A program made the translations under genes and the position numbers. Positions 48,551-57,267 of a DNA stretch of 64,000 bases are shown piece by piece; the first letter of the stretch is position 1; each line of letters opens with the position of its first letter. The notes under the pieces are model-generated. The model had not been told where the DNA came from, searched no databases, and saw nothing but the letters and a program-made list of their open reading frames with translations. The stretch is from Micromonospora halophytica (GTDB lineage: Bacteria > Actinomycetota > Actinomycetes > Mycobacteriales > Micromonosporaceae): the NCBI RefSeq assembly GCF_900090245.1, contig NZ_FMDN01000017.1:62001-126000 (forward strand), read 5' to 3'.

Positions 48551-49480
48551 TCAGACCCCCGGCCGGACGCCCCAGGCGCCCCGCCAGGTCGCGCCCGGCT
48601 TCAGCGTGATCACGTCCCTGCCGGAGCGGAACGCGTCCGCCGGGCAGGTCATCGGCTCCACCGCCACCGAGCGGCGCTGCCGCTGCCCGGTCAGGGTGTC
48701 CCCGGTGAAGACCTGCCACCAGCCGAACTCGCGGTCCGCCCAGACGTGCACTGCGCTGGCGCCGTCTCCGGCGGCCAGGGTCACCGCCGAACCGCCGTCG
48801 TCGTCGCGGACGACATCGCCGAAGGCCACGTCGAGCACCGCGTCGCCGATCGGGCGGGGCGCGGTGAAGTCGTACTCGGTGCCGACGACCGGGGTCGCCC
48901 CGACCGGCAGCAGCCGACTGTCCAGCAGCACCCGGGTACGCCCCGGCACGCGCAGCGAGATCTGGTCCACCGGCACGTCGGGCAGCCGCAGGTACGGGTG
49001 CACGGAGAAGCCGAACGGCGCCGGCTCGTCGCCGAGGTTGGTCGCCTCGTGCTCGGCCCGCAGCCCGTCCGCGCCCACGCTGAACCGGCTACGCAGCCGC
49101 AGCGGCCACGGGTAGCCGGGGCGCGGCGGGAGGTCGTAGCCGACGGTGACCGCGTCCGCCGCCTCCTCGATGAGGTGCCAGGAGACCCAGTTGACCAGGC
49201 CGTGCATGGCGTTGTTCCGGGCCGGCTCGGAGAGGTCGAGTTGCAGGGACCGCTCGCCGAACGTGTACGCCCCGTCCCGGATCCGGTTCGGCCACGGCGC
49301 GAGCACCTGGCCGGCCGAGCCGGGGCAGATCTCCTCCGCCTCGTACCCGTCGAGGTAGTCCACGCCGTCGTGCCGGTACGACCGCAGCCCACCGCCCACC
49401 TCGACGATGACCGCCTCGTGGCCGTCGGCGGCAATGGTCCACTGTGTACCCGAGGGCAGGCGCGACACGGCGTTCTCCAT
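48551..49480 (-). CDS. galM: Aldose 1-epimerase (GalM-like)
   Basis: 309 residues. APWPNRIRDG binds sugar, NNAMHGLVNW and FGFSVHPYL carry the two conserved His, and VEPMTCPADAF lies near the C-terminus with the catalytic Glu. It interconverts alpha and beta anomers of hexoses. There is no sugar operon adjacent. Confidence 0.92.
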   Translation of the reverse strand: MENAVSRLPSGTQWTIAADGHEAVIVEVGGGLRSYRHDGVDYLDGYEAEEICPGSAGQVLAPWPNRIRDGAYTFGERSLQLDLSEPARNNAMHGLVNWVSWHLIEEAADAVTVGYDLPPRPGYPWPLRLRSRFSVGADGLRAEHEATNLGDEPAPFGFSVHPYLRLPDVPVDQISLRVPGRTRVLLDSRLLPVGATPVVGTEYDFTAPRPIGDAVLDVAFGDVVRDDDGGSAVTLAAGDGASAVHVWADREFGWWQVFTGDTLTGQRQRRSVAVEPMTCPADAFRSGRDVITLKPGATWRGAWGVRPGV

Positions 49481-49559
49481 GCCGGCGACCTTAGCCGCCC
49501 CGGTCGGCCCGCGCCGGACCCGCCGCCCGCGGTCCCGGTCCGCCGGGCACCGGGGCCCG

Positions 49560-50870
49560 TCACCCCGCCGGCGTCCCGACGGCCCGGTCCCGGGCCGTCG
49601 CCGTGGCGGAGCGGTAGCGGATCAGCGCCGGGAAGACCACGGCCAGCACGATCGCCAGGGCGGCGGAGAGCAGCCCGCCGCCGACCCAGGCGACACCGGT
49701 GCCGAACCCGGCGGCCACCGTCCCGGCACGCAGGTCGCCCAGCCTCGGACCACCGGCGACCACCACCGTGTTCACGCCCTGGAGCCGGCCCCGCATCCGG
49801 TCCGGCGCGTACACCAGCAGCATCGACTGCCGCAGCACCGCGCTGACCAGGTCGGCCATCCCGGCGAGGGCGAGCAGCACCACCACCAGCCAGAGCTGGC
49901 GGGCCAGCCCGGCCAGCGCGATCGCCACCCCCCAGCCGACCACAGCCGCCACCAGCACCAGCCCCTGCCGGCGCAGCCGGCCGATCCAGCCGGAGGTGAG
50001 GCCGCCCAGCATCGCGCCGATCGCGATGGCGCTGTAGAGCCAGCCGACCGCCGCCCCGCCGCCGAACCGCTCCTGCGCCACCTCGGGGAAGAGCGCCCGG
50101 GGCATGGCCAGGATCATCGCGATCAGGTCGATCGCGAAGGACAGCAGCAGCACCGGCGTGGTGGCCAGGTAACGCAGCCCGTCGGCGATGCCGGCGAGAC
50201 CGCCCCGGCGTGCCTCCCCCTCGGCGGGCGGCTCCGGCGGCATGGCGGGCAGCCGGACCGTGGCCACCACCAGCCCGGCGAAGAGGACCGCGTCCAGCGC
50301 GTAGGCGATCGGCAGGCCCGTGTCCGCGCCGAAGGTCGCGATGATCAGACCGGCGGCCAACGGCCCGACCACCGAGGCGGCGGTGAAGGTGGTGTAGTTC
50401 AGCGTGCTCCCGGCCGGCACCAGCTCCAGCGGCAGCAGCCGGGGCACGATCGCCGAACGGGCCGGAGAGCTGATCGCGAAGGCGATCGAGTGCACGGTGA
50501 CCAGGGCCAGCAGCACCACCGGGTGGCCGCCGAGCAGCGCGTGCACCAGCAGGCCCAGCGTCGAGGCCCAGAGCAGTGCCGAGCCGGCCAGCAGCACCCG
50601 GCGACGGTCCCGGGCGTCGGCCACCGCCCCGCCCCACAGCCCGAAGACCAGCAGCGGCACGAAACCGGCGACGCCGAGCAGCCCGACCCAGAACGAGTCC
50701 CCGGTGAGCGCGTACATCTCCACCGGCACCGCGACCGCGGTGAGCTGGAAGCCGAACATGGCGAGCGTGTTGCCGAGCCAGATCCGGCGGTACGCCGGCA
50801 CCGCCAGCGGGCGCAGGTCGATGGCCCAGCGACGCGATCCGCGCGACCGGGCCCTGTCGGCGTCGGTCAC
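49560..50870 (-). CDS. MFS exporter (EntS-like)
   Basis: 436 residues with about 12 membrane helices. LAVPAYRRIWLGNTLAMFGF and the loop WGGAVADARDRRRVLL are typical of the EntS/MFS_3 group, which exports siderophores or drugs. GTG at 50870 overlaps the stop of pdxH as GTGA. Translational coupling to pdxH is odd for a transporter and may only reflect compact gene order. Confidence 0.85.
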   Translation of the reverse strand: MTDADRARSRGSRRWAIDLRPLAVPAYRRIWLGNTLAMFGFQLTAVAVPVEMYALTGDSFWVGLLGVAGFVPLLVFGLWGGAVADARDRRRVLLAGSALLWASTLGLLVHALLGGHPVVLLALVTVHSIAFAISSPARSAIVPRLLPLELVPAGSTLNYTTFTAASVVGPLAAGLIIATFGADTGLPIAYALDAVLFAGLVVATVRLPAMPPEPPAEGEARRGGLAGIADGLRYLATTPVLLLSFAIDLIAMILAMPRALFPEVAQERFGGGAAVGWLYSAIAIGAMLGGLTSGWIGRLRRQGLVLVAAVVGWGVAIALAGLARQLWLVVVLLALAGMADLVSAVLRQSMLLVYAPDRMRGRLQGVNTVVVAGGPRLGDLRAGTVAAGFGTGVAWVGGGLLSAALAIVLAVVFPALIRYRSATATARDRAVGTPAG

Positions 50871-51526
50871 GGGGCCAACCGCTCCACGACCCAGTCGCCG
50901 CCGTCGGTACGCCGGAACCGCAGCCGGTCGTGCAGCCGGCTGGACCGCCCCTGCCAGAACTCCACCGTCTCGGGGCGCACCCGCAGCCCGCCCCAGTGCG
51001 GCGGGGCGGGGATCTGCCCGACGTCGGCGAAGCGCGCCGCCACCGCCTCGTACGCCGCGTCCAGCGTGGCCCGGTCGGGAATGACCCGGGACTGGGCGCT
51101 GGCCCAGGCGCCGAGCTGGGACCCGCGCGGGCGGCTGGCGAAGTACGCCTCCGTCTCCGCCCGGTCCACCCGTTCGACACGCCCGCCGACCACCACCTGC
51201 CGCTGCATCGGGAACCAGGGGAAGACCAGGCTGGCCCACGGGTTGGCGGCCGCCTCGGCACCCTTGCGCGACTCGTGGTTGGTGTAGAAGACGAAGCCCT
51301 CCGGGTCGTACCCCTTGAGCAGCACGGTGCGGCCGCTGGGGCGACCGGCGGCGTCGGCGGTGCCGACCACCATCGCGTTCGGCTCGAGCAGCCCGGCGGC
51401 GACCGCGTCGGCGAACCACCGGTCGAACTGGGTGTACCAGTCGGCGGCCAGGTCGGTCTCGGAAAGGCCCAGGTCGGCGGCGTACTCGTTACGCATGGCC
51501 GCCGGTACGGGTGTGTCGCCGGTCAC
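50867..51526 (-). CDS. pdxH: Pyridoxamine 5'-phosphate oxidase
   Basis: 219 residues. RNEYAADLGLSETDLAADW, GRPSGRTVLLKGYDPEGFVF, the phosphate-binding FYTNHESRKGAEAAANP and the C-terminal LRVRPETVEFWQGR...LHDRLRFRR are all present. It makes pyridoxal 5'-phosphate with FMN and O2, the cofactor of the SerC enzyme encoded 2 kb away. GTG at 51526 has a GGGAGAGGG site upstream. Divergent from citrate synthase. Confidence 0.95.
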   Translation of the reverse strand: MTGDTPVPAAMRNEYAADLGLSETDLAADWYTQFDRWFADAVAAGLLEPNAMVVGTADAAGRPSGRTVLLKGYDPEGFVFYTNHESRKGAEAAANPWASLVFPWFPMQRQVVVGGRVERVDRAETEAYFASRPRGSQLGAWASAQSRVIPDRATLDAAYEAVAARFADVGQIPAPPHWGGLRVRPETVEFWQGRSSRLHDRLRFRRTDGGDWVVERLAP

Positions 51527-51770
51527 GTTCCCTCTCCCCCTCGTCGGGGTGCCCGCGCCCTTCGGCGCTGGCCAGCCCTCAGCATCCAGTCTCGCCGAGC
51601 CCGTGGCGGGCTCCACCTCGGGGGATGTCGCGTGCGGCACAGTCGCACTGGGTCGCGCGCTCGGTTACCCGGCAGGCAAGATGTCACGAACACATCCCTG
51701 AGGGTCGCCTTGGGTACCGGGCAGTACGAGCCCGCGGCGGGGCGCACCGAGCCAGAAGCCAGGAGACGAC

Positions 51771-52877
51771 ATGTCCGACTTCAAACCGGGTCTGGAGGGC
51801 GTCGTAGCCTTCGAGACCGAGATCGCCGAACCGGACCGCGAGGGTGGCGCGCTGCGCTACCGGGGCGTGGACATCGAGGATCTGATCGGTCAGGTCTCCT
51901 TCGGCAACGTCTGGGCGCTGCTGGTCGACGGGCGTTTCGGCCCGGGCCTGCCGCCGGCCGAGCCGTTCCCGGTGCCGGTGCACTCCGGCGACATCCGCGT
52001 CGACGTGCAGTCCGCGGTCGCCATGCTGGCCCCGTACTGGGGGCTCCACCAGCTGCTGGACATCTCCGACGAGCAGGCCCGCGAGGACCTGGCCCGGGTG
52101 TCGGTCACCGCGCTGTCCTTCGTCGCCCAGTCCGCCCGTGGTCTGGGCCTGCCGGCCGTGCCGCAGAAGGAGATCGACAAGGCCGAGACGATCGTCGAGC
52201 GTTTCATGAAGCGCTGGCGCGGCGAGCCCGATCCGCGGCACGTCAAGGCGGTCGACGCGTACTTCATCTCGGCCGCCGAACACGGCCTGAACGCCTCCAC
52301 CTTCACCACCCGGATCGTCGCCTCCACCGGCGCCGACGCCGCGGCCTGCATCTCCTCCGGCATCGGCGCCCTCTCCGGCCCGCTGCACGGCGGCGCCCCG
52401 TCCCGGGTGCTCACCATGCTGGAGGCCGTCGAGCGCAGCGGCGACGCCGAGGGGTACGTCAAGGGCGTCCTCGACCGCGGGGAGCGGCTGATGGGCTTCG
52501 GCCACCGGGTCTACCGGGCCGAGGACCCGCGCGCCCGGGTGCTCCGCCGCACCGCCCGTGAGCTGGGCGCGCCGCGCTTCGAGGTCGCCGAGGCGCTGGA
52601 GAAGGCCGCGCTGGCCGAGCTCCAGGCCCGCCGCCCGGACCGGGTGCTCGCCACCAACGTCGAGTTCTGGTCGGCCGTGGTGCTGGACTTCGCCGAGGTG
52701 CCGGCGCACATGTTCACGTCGATGTTCACCTGCGCCCGGATGGGCGGCTGGAGCGCGCACATCCTGGAGCAGAAGAAGCTCCAGCGGCTGGTCCGCCCGT
52801 CCGCCCGCTACGTCGGGCCGGGCACCCGCAAGCCGCAGGAGGTCGAGGGCTGGGACGCCATCCCACACGGCGTCTGA
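51771..52877 (+). CDS. Citrate synthase 2
   Basis: 368 residues, the short actinobacterial second citrate synthase. Active-site residues are in GPLHGGAPSRV (about 204), GFGHRVYRAEDPRA (about 243) and the Asp of VVLDFAEVPAHMF (about 306). It condenses acetyl-CoA and oxaloacetate. AGGAGA precedes the ATG. It is followed by a strong terminator and a palindromic repeat. Its place between pdxH and serC is conserved in many actinobacteria. Confidence 0.94.
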   Translation: MSDFKPGLEGVVAFETEIAEPDREGGALRYRGVDIEDLIGQVSFGNVWALLVDGRFGPGLPPAEPFPVPVHSGDIRVDVQSAVAMLAPYWGLHQLLDISDEQAREDLARVSVTALSFVAQSARGLGLPAVPQKEIDKAETIVERFMKRWRGEPDPRHVKAVDAYFISAAEHGLNASTFTTRIVASTGADAAACISSGIGALSGPLHGGAPSRVLTMLEAVERSGDAEGYVKGVLDRGERLMGFGHRVYRAEDPRARVLRRTARELGAPRFEVAEALEKAALAELQARRPDRVLATNVEFWSAVVLDFAEVPAHMFTSMFTCARMGGWSAHILEQKKLQRLVRPSARYVGPGTRKPQEVEGWDAIPHGV

Positions 52878-52888
52878 CCACGTACCCC

Positions 52889-52928
52889 GCCGGAACCCCC
52901 GCCCGTCACGTCGGGCGGGGGTTCCGGC
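52889..52928. terminator. Terminator of the citrate synthase gene
   Basis: A perfect 17-bp stem (52889-52905 with 52912-52928) and a 6-base loop, 11 bases after the stop. Confidence 0.85.
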
Positions 52929-52947
52929 GTATCCGCCTCCGGCCGGC

Positions 52948-53023
52948 ATCGGCCTGCGATGTCGGCGACGTGGCGGTATCCGAGCCCCTGGGACACCGCC
53001 ACATCGCCGCCACCGAGTCGATC
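52948..53023. repeat. Dispersed palindromic repeat, copy C
   Basis: 76 bases with GATGTCGGCGACGTGGCGGT, the inverse ACACCGCCACATCGCCG and the end GAGTCGATC, as in copies A and B. It follows a terminator, like copy A. Confidence 0.8.
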
Positions 53024-53540
53024 TCGTCACCCGCCGAGCCCCGGGGCGGGGCGGGGCGGACCGGGCCAACACAGAGGGCGACCCCCTGCTCTCCAAGGGC
53101 GGCGAGCTTCCCGCCCTTTGCTCTGCACCCCGATACGCACCGGTAACGCTCCGCGAGTGGCATTCCGCCGGGCGACCGGGCAAACCGAACAGTCAGCCGC
53201 AGGTGAGGTCGGTGGTGCGCCCGAGGGTGCAGAGCAAAGCTCCCGACGCGAGGAGACGAACCCTGGACCAAGGGTCACTCTCAGTGACAAAGACGTGTCG
53301 TCACCGAGAGCGATCAGACATCCCGTCGACCGCACCGGGCGTTCTGTGGCGTATGCCTCAGCAGCCGGCGGGGGACCGACGGCGGTGGCGACGGCGCGAG
53401 GTGGGAGGATGAAGGCACGGCAGTGCCGCCGGAACGGGCTCGGACCTCGGGCCCCGCGCGCCGAGGCGTGCGAGGCCGCCGTCGATCCGCGCCCGTTGTA
53501 CGGGCCCGCCCTCGCCCATGCGGAAGGATCGAGACATACC
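53024..53540 (+). other. Long structured leader upstream of serC
   Basis: 517 bases without a supportable gene. A perfect 15-bp long-range pair (53116-53130 with 53225-53239) encloses an inner pair CGCACC (53136-53141) with GGTGCG (53214-53219). A competing hairpin, AAGGGCGG (53095-53102) with 53111-53118, overlaps the left arm. A further imperfect hairpin, CTCTCAGTGAC...GTCACCGAGAG, lies near 53278-53313. This could be a regulated leader RNA; no known riboswitch is recognised. Confidence 0.35.
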
Positions 53541-54668
53541 GTGGCTGACGCACCGACCATCCGGATCCCTGACGACATCAAGCCCGCCGACGGGCGGTTC
53601 GGCTGCGGGCCGTCCAAGGTCCGTCCGGCGGCCGTCTCCGCCCTCGCCGACGTGGCGACCAGCTACCTGGGCACCTCGCACCGGCAGAAGACCGTCCGCG
53701 ACGAGGTGGCCCGGCTGCGCCGGGGCATCGCCGAGTTCTTCTCCCTGCCCGAGGGCTACGAGGTGATCATCGGCAACGGTGGCACCACCGCCTTCTGGGA
53801 GGTCGCCACCTTCGGCCTGGTCCGAGACCGGGCCCAGTTCGCCAGCTTCGGCGAGTTCGGCGCCAAGTTCGCCAAGTCGGTCTCCGACGCGCCGTTCCTG
53901 GGCGAGCCGACCGTGCGCAAGTCGGAGCCGGGCAGCGCCCCGGCCCTGGTCGCCGAGGCCGGGGTGGACGTCTACGCCACCCCGCACAACGAGACCTCCA
54001 CCGGCGTGGCCGTGCCGATCAGCCGGGTGCCGGGCGCCGACGAGGGCTCCCTGCTGCTGGTCGACGCCACCTCCGGCGCAGGCGGCCTGGACGTCAACGT
54101 CGGCGAGACCGACGTCTACTACTTCGCCCCGCAGAAGTGCTTCGGCTCCGACGGCGGCCTCTGGCTGGCCCTGATGTCGCCGGCCGCGCTGGAGCGGGCC
54201 GCCGAGATCAGGTCCTCGGGTCGCTACATCCCGGCCTTCCTCGACCTGGTCACCGCGATCGACAACTCGCGGCTGGAGCAGACGTACAACACGCCGGCGC
54301 TGGCCACCATCTTCCTGGCCGCGGAGCAGACCGACTGGATGAACTCGCAGGGCGGCCTCGCCTGGGCGGCCAAGCGCACCGCCGAGAGCGCGGGCATCGT
54401 GTACGGCTGGGCGGAGCGGTCCGCGGTGGCCACGCCGTTCGTCAGCGACCCGGCGCTACGCTCCAACGTGGTCGCCACCATCGACTTCGCCGACGGAGTG
54501 GACGCCTCGGCGATCGCCAGGGCGCTGCGCGCCAACGGCATCGTGGACACCGAGCCGTACCGGAAGCTGGGCCGCAACCAGCTGCGGGTCGCGCTCTTCC
54601 CGGCGGTCGAGCCGGCCGACGTGGAGGCGCTGACCGCCTCCATCGACTACGTGGTCGAGCGACTCTGA
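53541..54668 (+). CDS. serC: Phosphoserine aminotransferase
   Basis: 375 residues. RFGCGPSKVRP is the start block of the mycobacterial-type SerC; PLP Lys199 is in YYFAPQKCFGSDGG. It converts 3-phosphohydroxypyruvate and glutamate to phosphoserine, the second step of serine synthesis. GTG at 53541 is the family start; the GGAAGGA site is a little far away (about 12 bases). The long frame running upstream is fortuitous. A strong terminator follows. Confidence 0.94.
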   Translation: MADAPTIRIPDDIKPADGRFGCGPSKVRPAAVSALADVATSYLGTSHRQKTVRDEVARLRRGIAEFFSLPEGYEVIIGNGGTTAFWEVATFGLVRDRAQFASFGEFGAKFAKSVSDAPFLGEPTVRKSEPGSAPALVAEAGVDVYATPHNETSTGVAVPISRVPGADEGSLLLVDATSGAGGLDVNVGETDVYYFAPQKCFGSDGGLWLALMSPAALERAAEIRSSGRYIPAFLDLVTAIDNSRLEQTYNTPALATIFLAAEQTDWMNSQGGLAWAAKRTAESAGIVYGWAERSAVATPFVSDPALRSNVVATIDFADGVDASAIARALRANGIVDTEPYRKLGRNQLRVALFPAVEPADVEALTASIDYVVERL

Positions 54669-54674
54669 CCCACC

Positions 54675-54720
54675 GTCACGGTGGGTGGCCGGGAAGCCTC
54701 CCGTTGCCACCCACCGTGAC
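54675..54720. terminator. Terminator after serC
   Basis: A perfect 15-bp stem (54675-54689 with 54706-54720); the loop itself contains a 5-bp GC hairpin. Confidence 0.85.
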
Positions 54721-54854
54721 GATCGCCGCAGCTCAGTCACGACATGCGGGTGTCGCATCCCCCACCTTCGGGTAGAGGAGCGTACGGTGGTGCGAGACGC
54801 CCGGGTGGCCGGCTCGTGGCGTGACGGCCAGCGAAGCGGGACGGAGGCAACGCC

Positions 54855-55934
54855 ATGCGCCCAGTACGCTTCGTCGCCCTCTCCGAGGACGGCCAGGCTC
54901 TGGTTCTCGCCGACGAGGTCGGGCGTCTGCTCGCCCTCCCCATCGACGACCGCGTCGCCTCGGCGCTGCACGCCGAGCCCGGCGCCGCACCACTCTCCGT
55001 GGTGCCGGCCGCCGCCGACCCGACCCCGTCGCTCTCCCCGCGGGACATCCAGGCCCGGATCCGCTCCGGCGAGTCCGCCGAGGACGTCGCGCGGATCGCC
55101 GGCGTCCCGGTCGACCGTGTCCTGCGGTACGCCGGCCCGGTGCTCCAGGAGCGGGCCATGCTCGCCCAGCACGCCCGACGCACCCGGCTCAAGGGCGCCG
55201 AGAAGCCCACCCCGCTCGCCGAGGTGGTCAACGGTCGGCTGGCCCAGCACGGGATCGACACCGAGAAGATCTCCTGGGACGCCTACCGGCGCGACGACGG
55301 CACCTGGCGGATCATCGCCACCTGGCCGTCGGGCAAGGCCACCGCGCAGGCGGTCTGGGACCTCGACAAGACCCGGCAGAACGTCGCCCCGCACGACGAC
55401 ATGGCGCAGTACCTGTGCGCCGAGCGTCCGACGCCGATCCTCGGTCAGGAGCCGGCGCCGGAGCGGGGCGGCCACGCGCTGCCCGGCCCGTCGCGCGGCG
55501 AGCCGAGCCGGGGCGGGCACGGCCTGCCGGCGGCCGCCGAGCCGCGTCCGGGCCGGGACCCGATCCGGGCCGGGCGCGACGCCCTGCTCGCCTCCCTCGA
55601 CCGGCCGCTCGGCGGCACCTCCGGCCGTGGGCTCGACCCGCGGTCCCCGGCCGCGCTGGCCGGTCCCGAGGCGCCCCGGCAGCGGACTGTCGGCGGGGGC
55701 GCGGCGGCGCTGCTCGGCGGGGGTCAGGGTTCCGCCTTCGACGACGACTCGGACGCGCCGAAGGAGATCCCGGCCGTACCGTCGCTGGCGGTGCTGCGGC
55801 CGCGCCGGACGGGCACCGCGGCGGCCGCTGCCGGCGGCGAGACCACCGAGGCCGGTGGCAAGCCGCGCAAGCGGCTGCCGAGCTGGGACGACGTCCTCTT
55901 CGGCAGCGGACCGGCGGCCCGCGAATCCTCCTGA
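54855..55934 (+). CDS. sepH: Cell division regulator SepH (DUF3071)
   Basis: 359 residues. MRPVRFVALSEDGQALVLAD opens the conserved N-domain; the helix-turn-helix-like part reads LSPRDIQARIRSGESAEDVA and GVPVDRVLRYAGPVLQERAM. The GTWRIIATWPSGKATAQAVW strand follows, then a disordered Pro/Gly/Arg-rich tail with a short conserved end. SepH binds and stimulates FtsZ assembly in Streptomyces and mycobacteria. GGAGG precedes the ATG. Adjacency to serC is a conserved actinobacterial arrangement. Confidence 0.92.
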   Translation: MRPVRFVALSEDGQALVLADEVGRLLALPIDDRVASALHAEPGAAPLSVVPAAADPTPSLSPRDIQARIRSGESAEDVARIAGVPVDRVLRYAGPVLQERAMLAQHARRTRLKGAEKPTPLAEVVNGRLAQHGIDTEKISWDAYRRDDGTWRIIATWPSGKATAQAVWDLDKTRQNVAPHDDMAQYLCAERPTPILGQEPAPERGGHALPGPSRGEPSRGGHGLPAAAEPRPGRDPIRAGRDALLASLDRPLGGTSGRGLDPRSPAALAGPEAPRQRTVGGGAAALLGGGQGSAFDDDSDAPKEIPAVPSLAVLRPRRTGTAAAAAGGETTEAGGKPRKRLPSWDDVLFGSGPAARESS

Positions 55935-55940
55935 TCCACG

Positions 55941-55989
55941 ACCACCCTGGCGGTCGTGGGCACGCCAGGTGCCCGCGTGCCAGGGTGGT
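55941..55989. terminator. Bidirectional terminator between sepH and thpR
   Basis: An 11-bp outer stem (55941-55951 with 55979-55989) and an inner 6-bp stem (55958-55963 with 55969-55974). Confidence 0.7.
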
Positions 55990-56085
55990 GAGGGCACCAC
56001 CGAACAGATCATCGGCCGGTCGGCGACGGCGGCCCGGGACCGGAGGCGTGGGCCTGGTGAGTCGCGCCTGACCGGTGCCGGCCGG

Positions 56086-56664
56086 TCAGAGGGGCCAGGC
56101 CGCCAGCCGGTCGTACGTGGGGCGGGGTCCCTGGTGGCTGCGGACCAGGACCAGCTCGGTGGCCGCCCACTCCGGGCCCCGGTACTCGTCGAGGGCGGCC
56201 CGGTCGGCCTCCACGTCGGACCGGTCGATGCGGTCGCCCGGTCGGGCGACGGTCAGGTGCGGGCGGAACGGCCTGTCGTCGTGCGGGAGGCGGTTGCGGC
56301 GCAGCCCGGACCGGATCAGCCGGCCCAGCACGTGCAGCGCCTCCACCTCGCCGAGCAGGTCGACCCAGAGGACGGTGAACCGGCCGCGCCCGAAGCGTCC
56401 GCCCCCGCCGAGGCGCAGCCGGGGTGGGCTCTCCCAGCACCCGCGGGCGGTCTCGACGGCGAGGCCCAGGGTGCTCTCCACGTCGATCAGCCGGTCGGCC
56501 TCCACCTCGCCGAGGAAGGCGAGTGTGACGTGCAGCTGTGCCGGGTCGGCGAGGCGTACGTTGATGCCGGCGGCGCTGGCCGCGCCGACCCGCAGCCCGG
56601 CGATCCGGGCGGTCAGGTCCGCGACAGCGGCCGGTGGTGGGTAGACCGCGACGAAGAGTCTCAC
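56086..56664 (-). CDS. thpR: RNA 2',3'-cyclic phosphodiesterase
   Basis: 192 residues of the 2H phosphoesterase family. The two H-x-T motifs are LHVTLAF (His45, Thr47) and RPHLTVAR (His136, Thr138). It opens 2',3'-cyclic phosphates on RNA ends. GTG at 56664 overlaps the stop of the upstream gene as GTGA. Confidence 0.92.
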   Translation of the reverse strand: MRLFVAVYPPPAAVADLTARIAGLRVGAASAAGINVRLADPAQLHVTLAFLGEVEADRLIDVESTLGLAVETARGCWESPPRLRLGGGGRFGRGRFTVLWVDLLGEVEALHVLGRLIRSGLRRNRLPHDDRPFRPHLTVARPGDRIDRSDVEADRAALDEYRGPEWAATELVLVRSHQGPRPTYDRLAAWPL

Positions 56665-57179
56665 GCCCGCCGGTCACGGGGTCGGCGGCCGGCGCGGGTG
56701 GCCGGCAGGTCCAGTCCGGCCAGGGCGAGCAGCCCTTCGACGCGTACCCGCTCGATCTCCCGGTCGACCCCGGTCAGCTCGCCCAGGTGCTCGGGGACTC
56801 CCAGCGCCCGGCAGGCGGCCCGGAGCCGCTCGTCGTACACCTCGATGACCGAACCGTGCCAGACCACCGAGCGACCGTTGGCGGCGAGCCGGTGCCCGCC
56901 GAGGCGGCGCAGGTCGGCGGCGATGAGTTCGAGTGGTCGCCGGTCCGGCCGGTCGAGCCGGCTCAGGTCGATGTCCCGGGTGAAGGCGTCCGGGCCGAGG
57001 GCGCGGTCCAGCCGGGCGATGGTACGCCGTTCGCGGCGTCGCTCCCGCCACTCCGCCCAGCCGCAGGCGACCCGGTCGGCGATCTCGTCGAAGCAGAAGA
57101 GTAGAGCGATCAGGACCGGTAGGCACGCCACGGCGAGGATCATCAGTGCCAGCGTCCACGCCCCGCTTCCGCCTCCCAC
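56661..57179 (-). CDS. Membrane-anchored protein of unknown function
   Basis: 172 residues from GTG. One N-terminal membrane helix (LALMILAVACLPVLIALLFCF) and a basic linker (WRERRRERR) precede a mostly helical cytosolic domain with RRPLELIAADLRRLGGHRLA and SVIEVYDERLRAACRALGVP. Similar anchored proteins are widespread in actinobacteria but have no assigned role. Translationally coupled to thpR. Confidence 0.75.
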   Translation of the reverse strand: MGGGSGAWTLALMILAVACLPVLIALLFCFDEIADRVACGWAEWRERRRERRTIARLDRALGPDAFTRDIDLSRLDRPDRRPLELIAADLRRLGGHRLAANGRSVVWHGSVIEVYDERLRAACRALGVPEHLGELTGVDREIERVRVEGLLALAGLDLPATRAGRRPRDRRA

Positions 57180-57267
57180 GTATCGACGCTAAGGCCCACG
57201 CCGGGTGTCCGCCAGCGGATTGCCGGTATCCGGACCCAAACCTGTCCGCCTTCCCGGATGGCGGGGC

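Noticed and set aside
53168..53182. GGGCAAACC in the serC leader, reminiscent of a c-di-GMP-I riboswitch segment
   Set aside because: The rest of the riboswitch core (the GGACGCAAAGCC part and the receptor helix) is absent.
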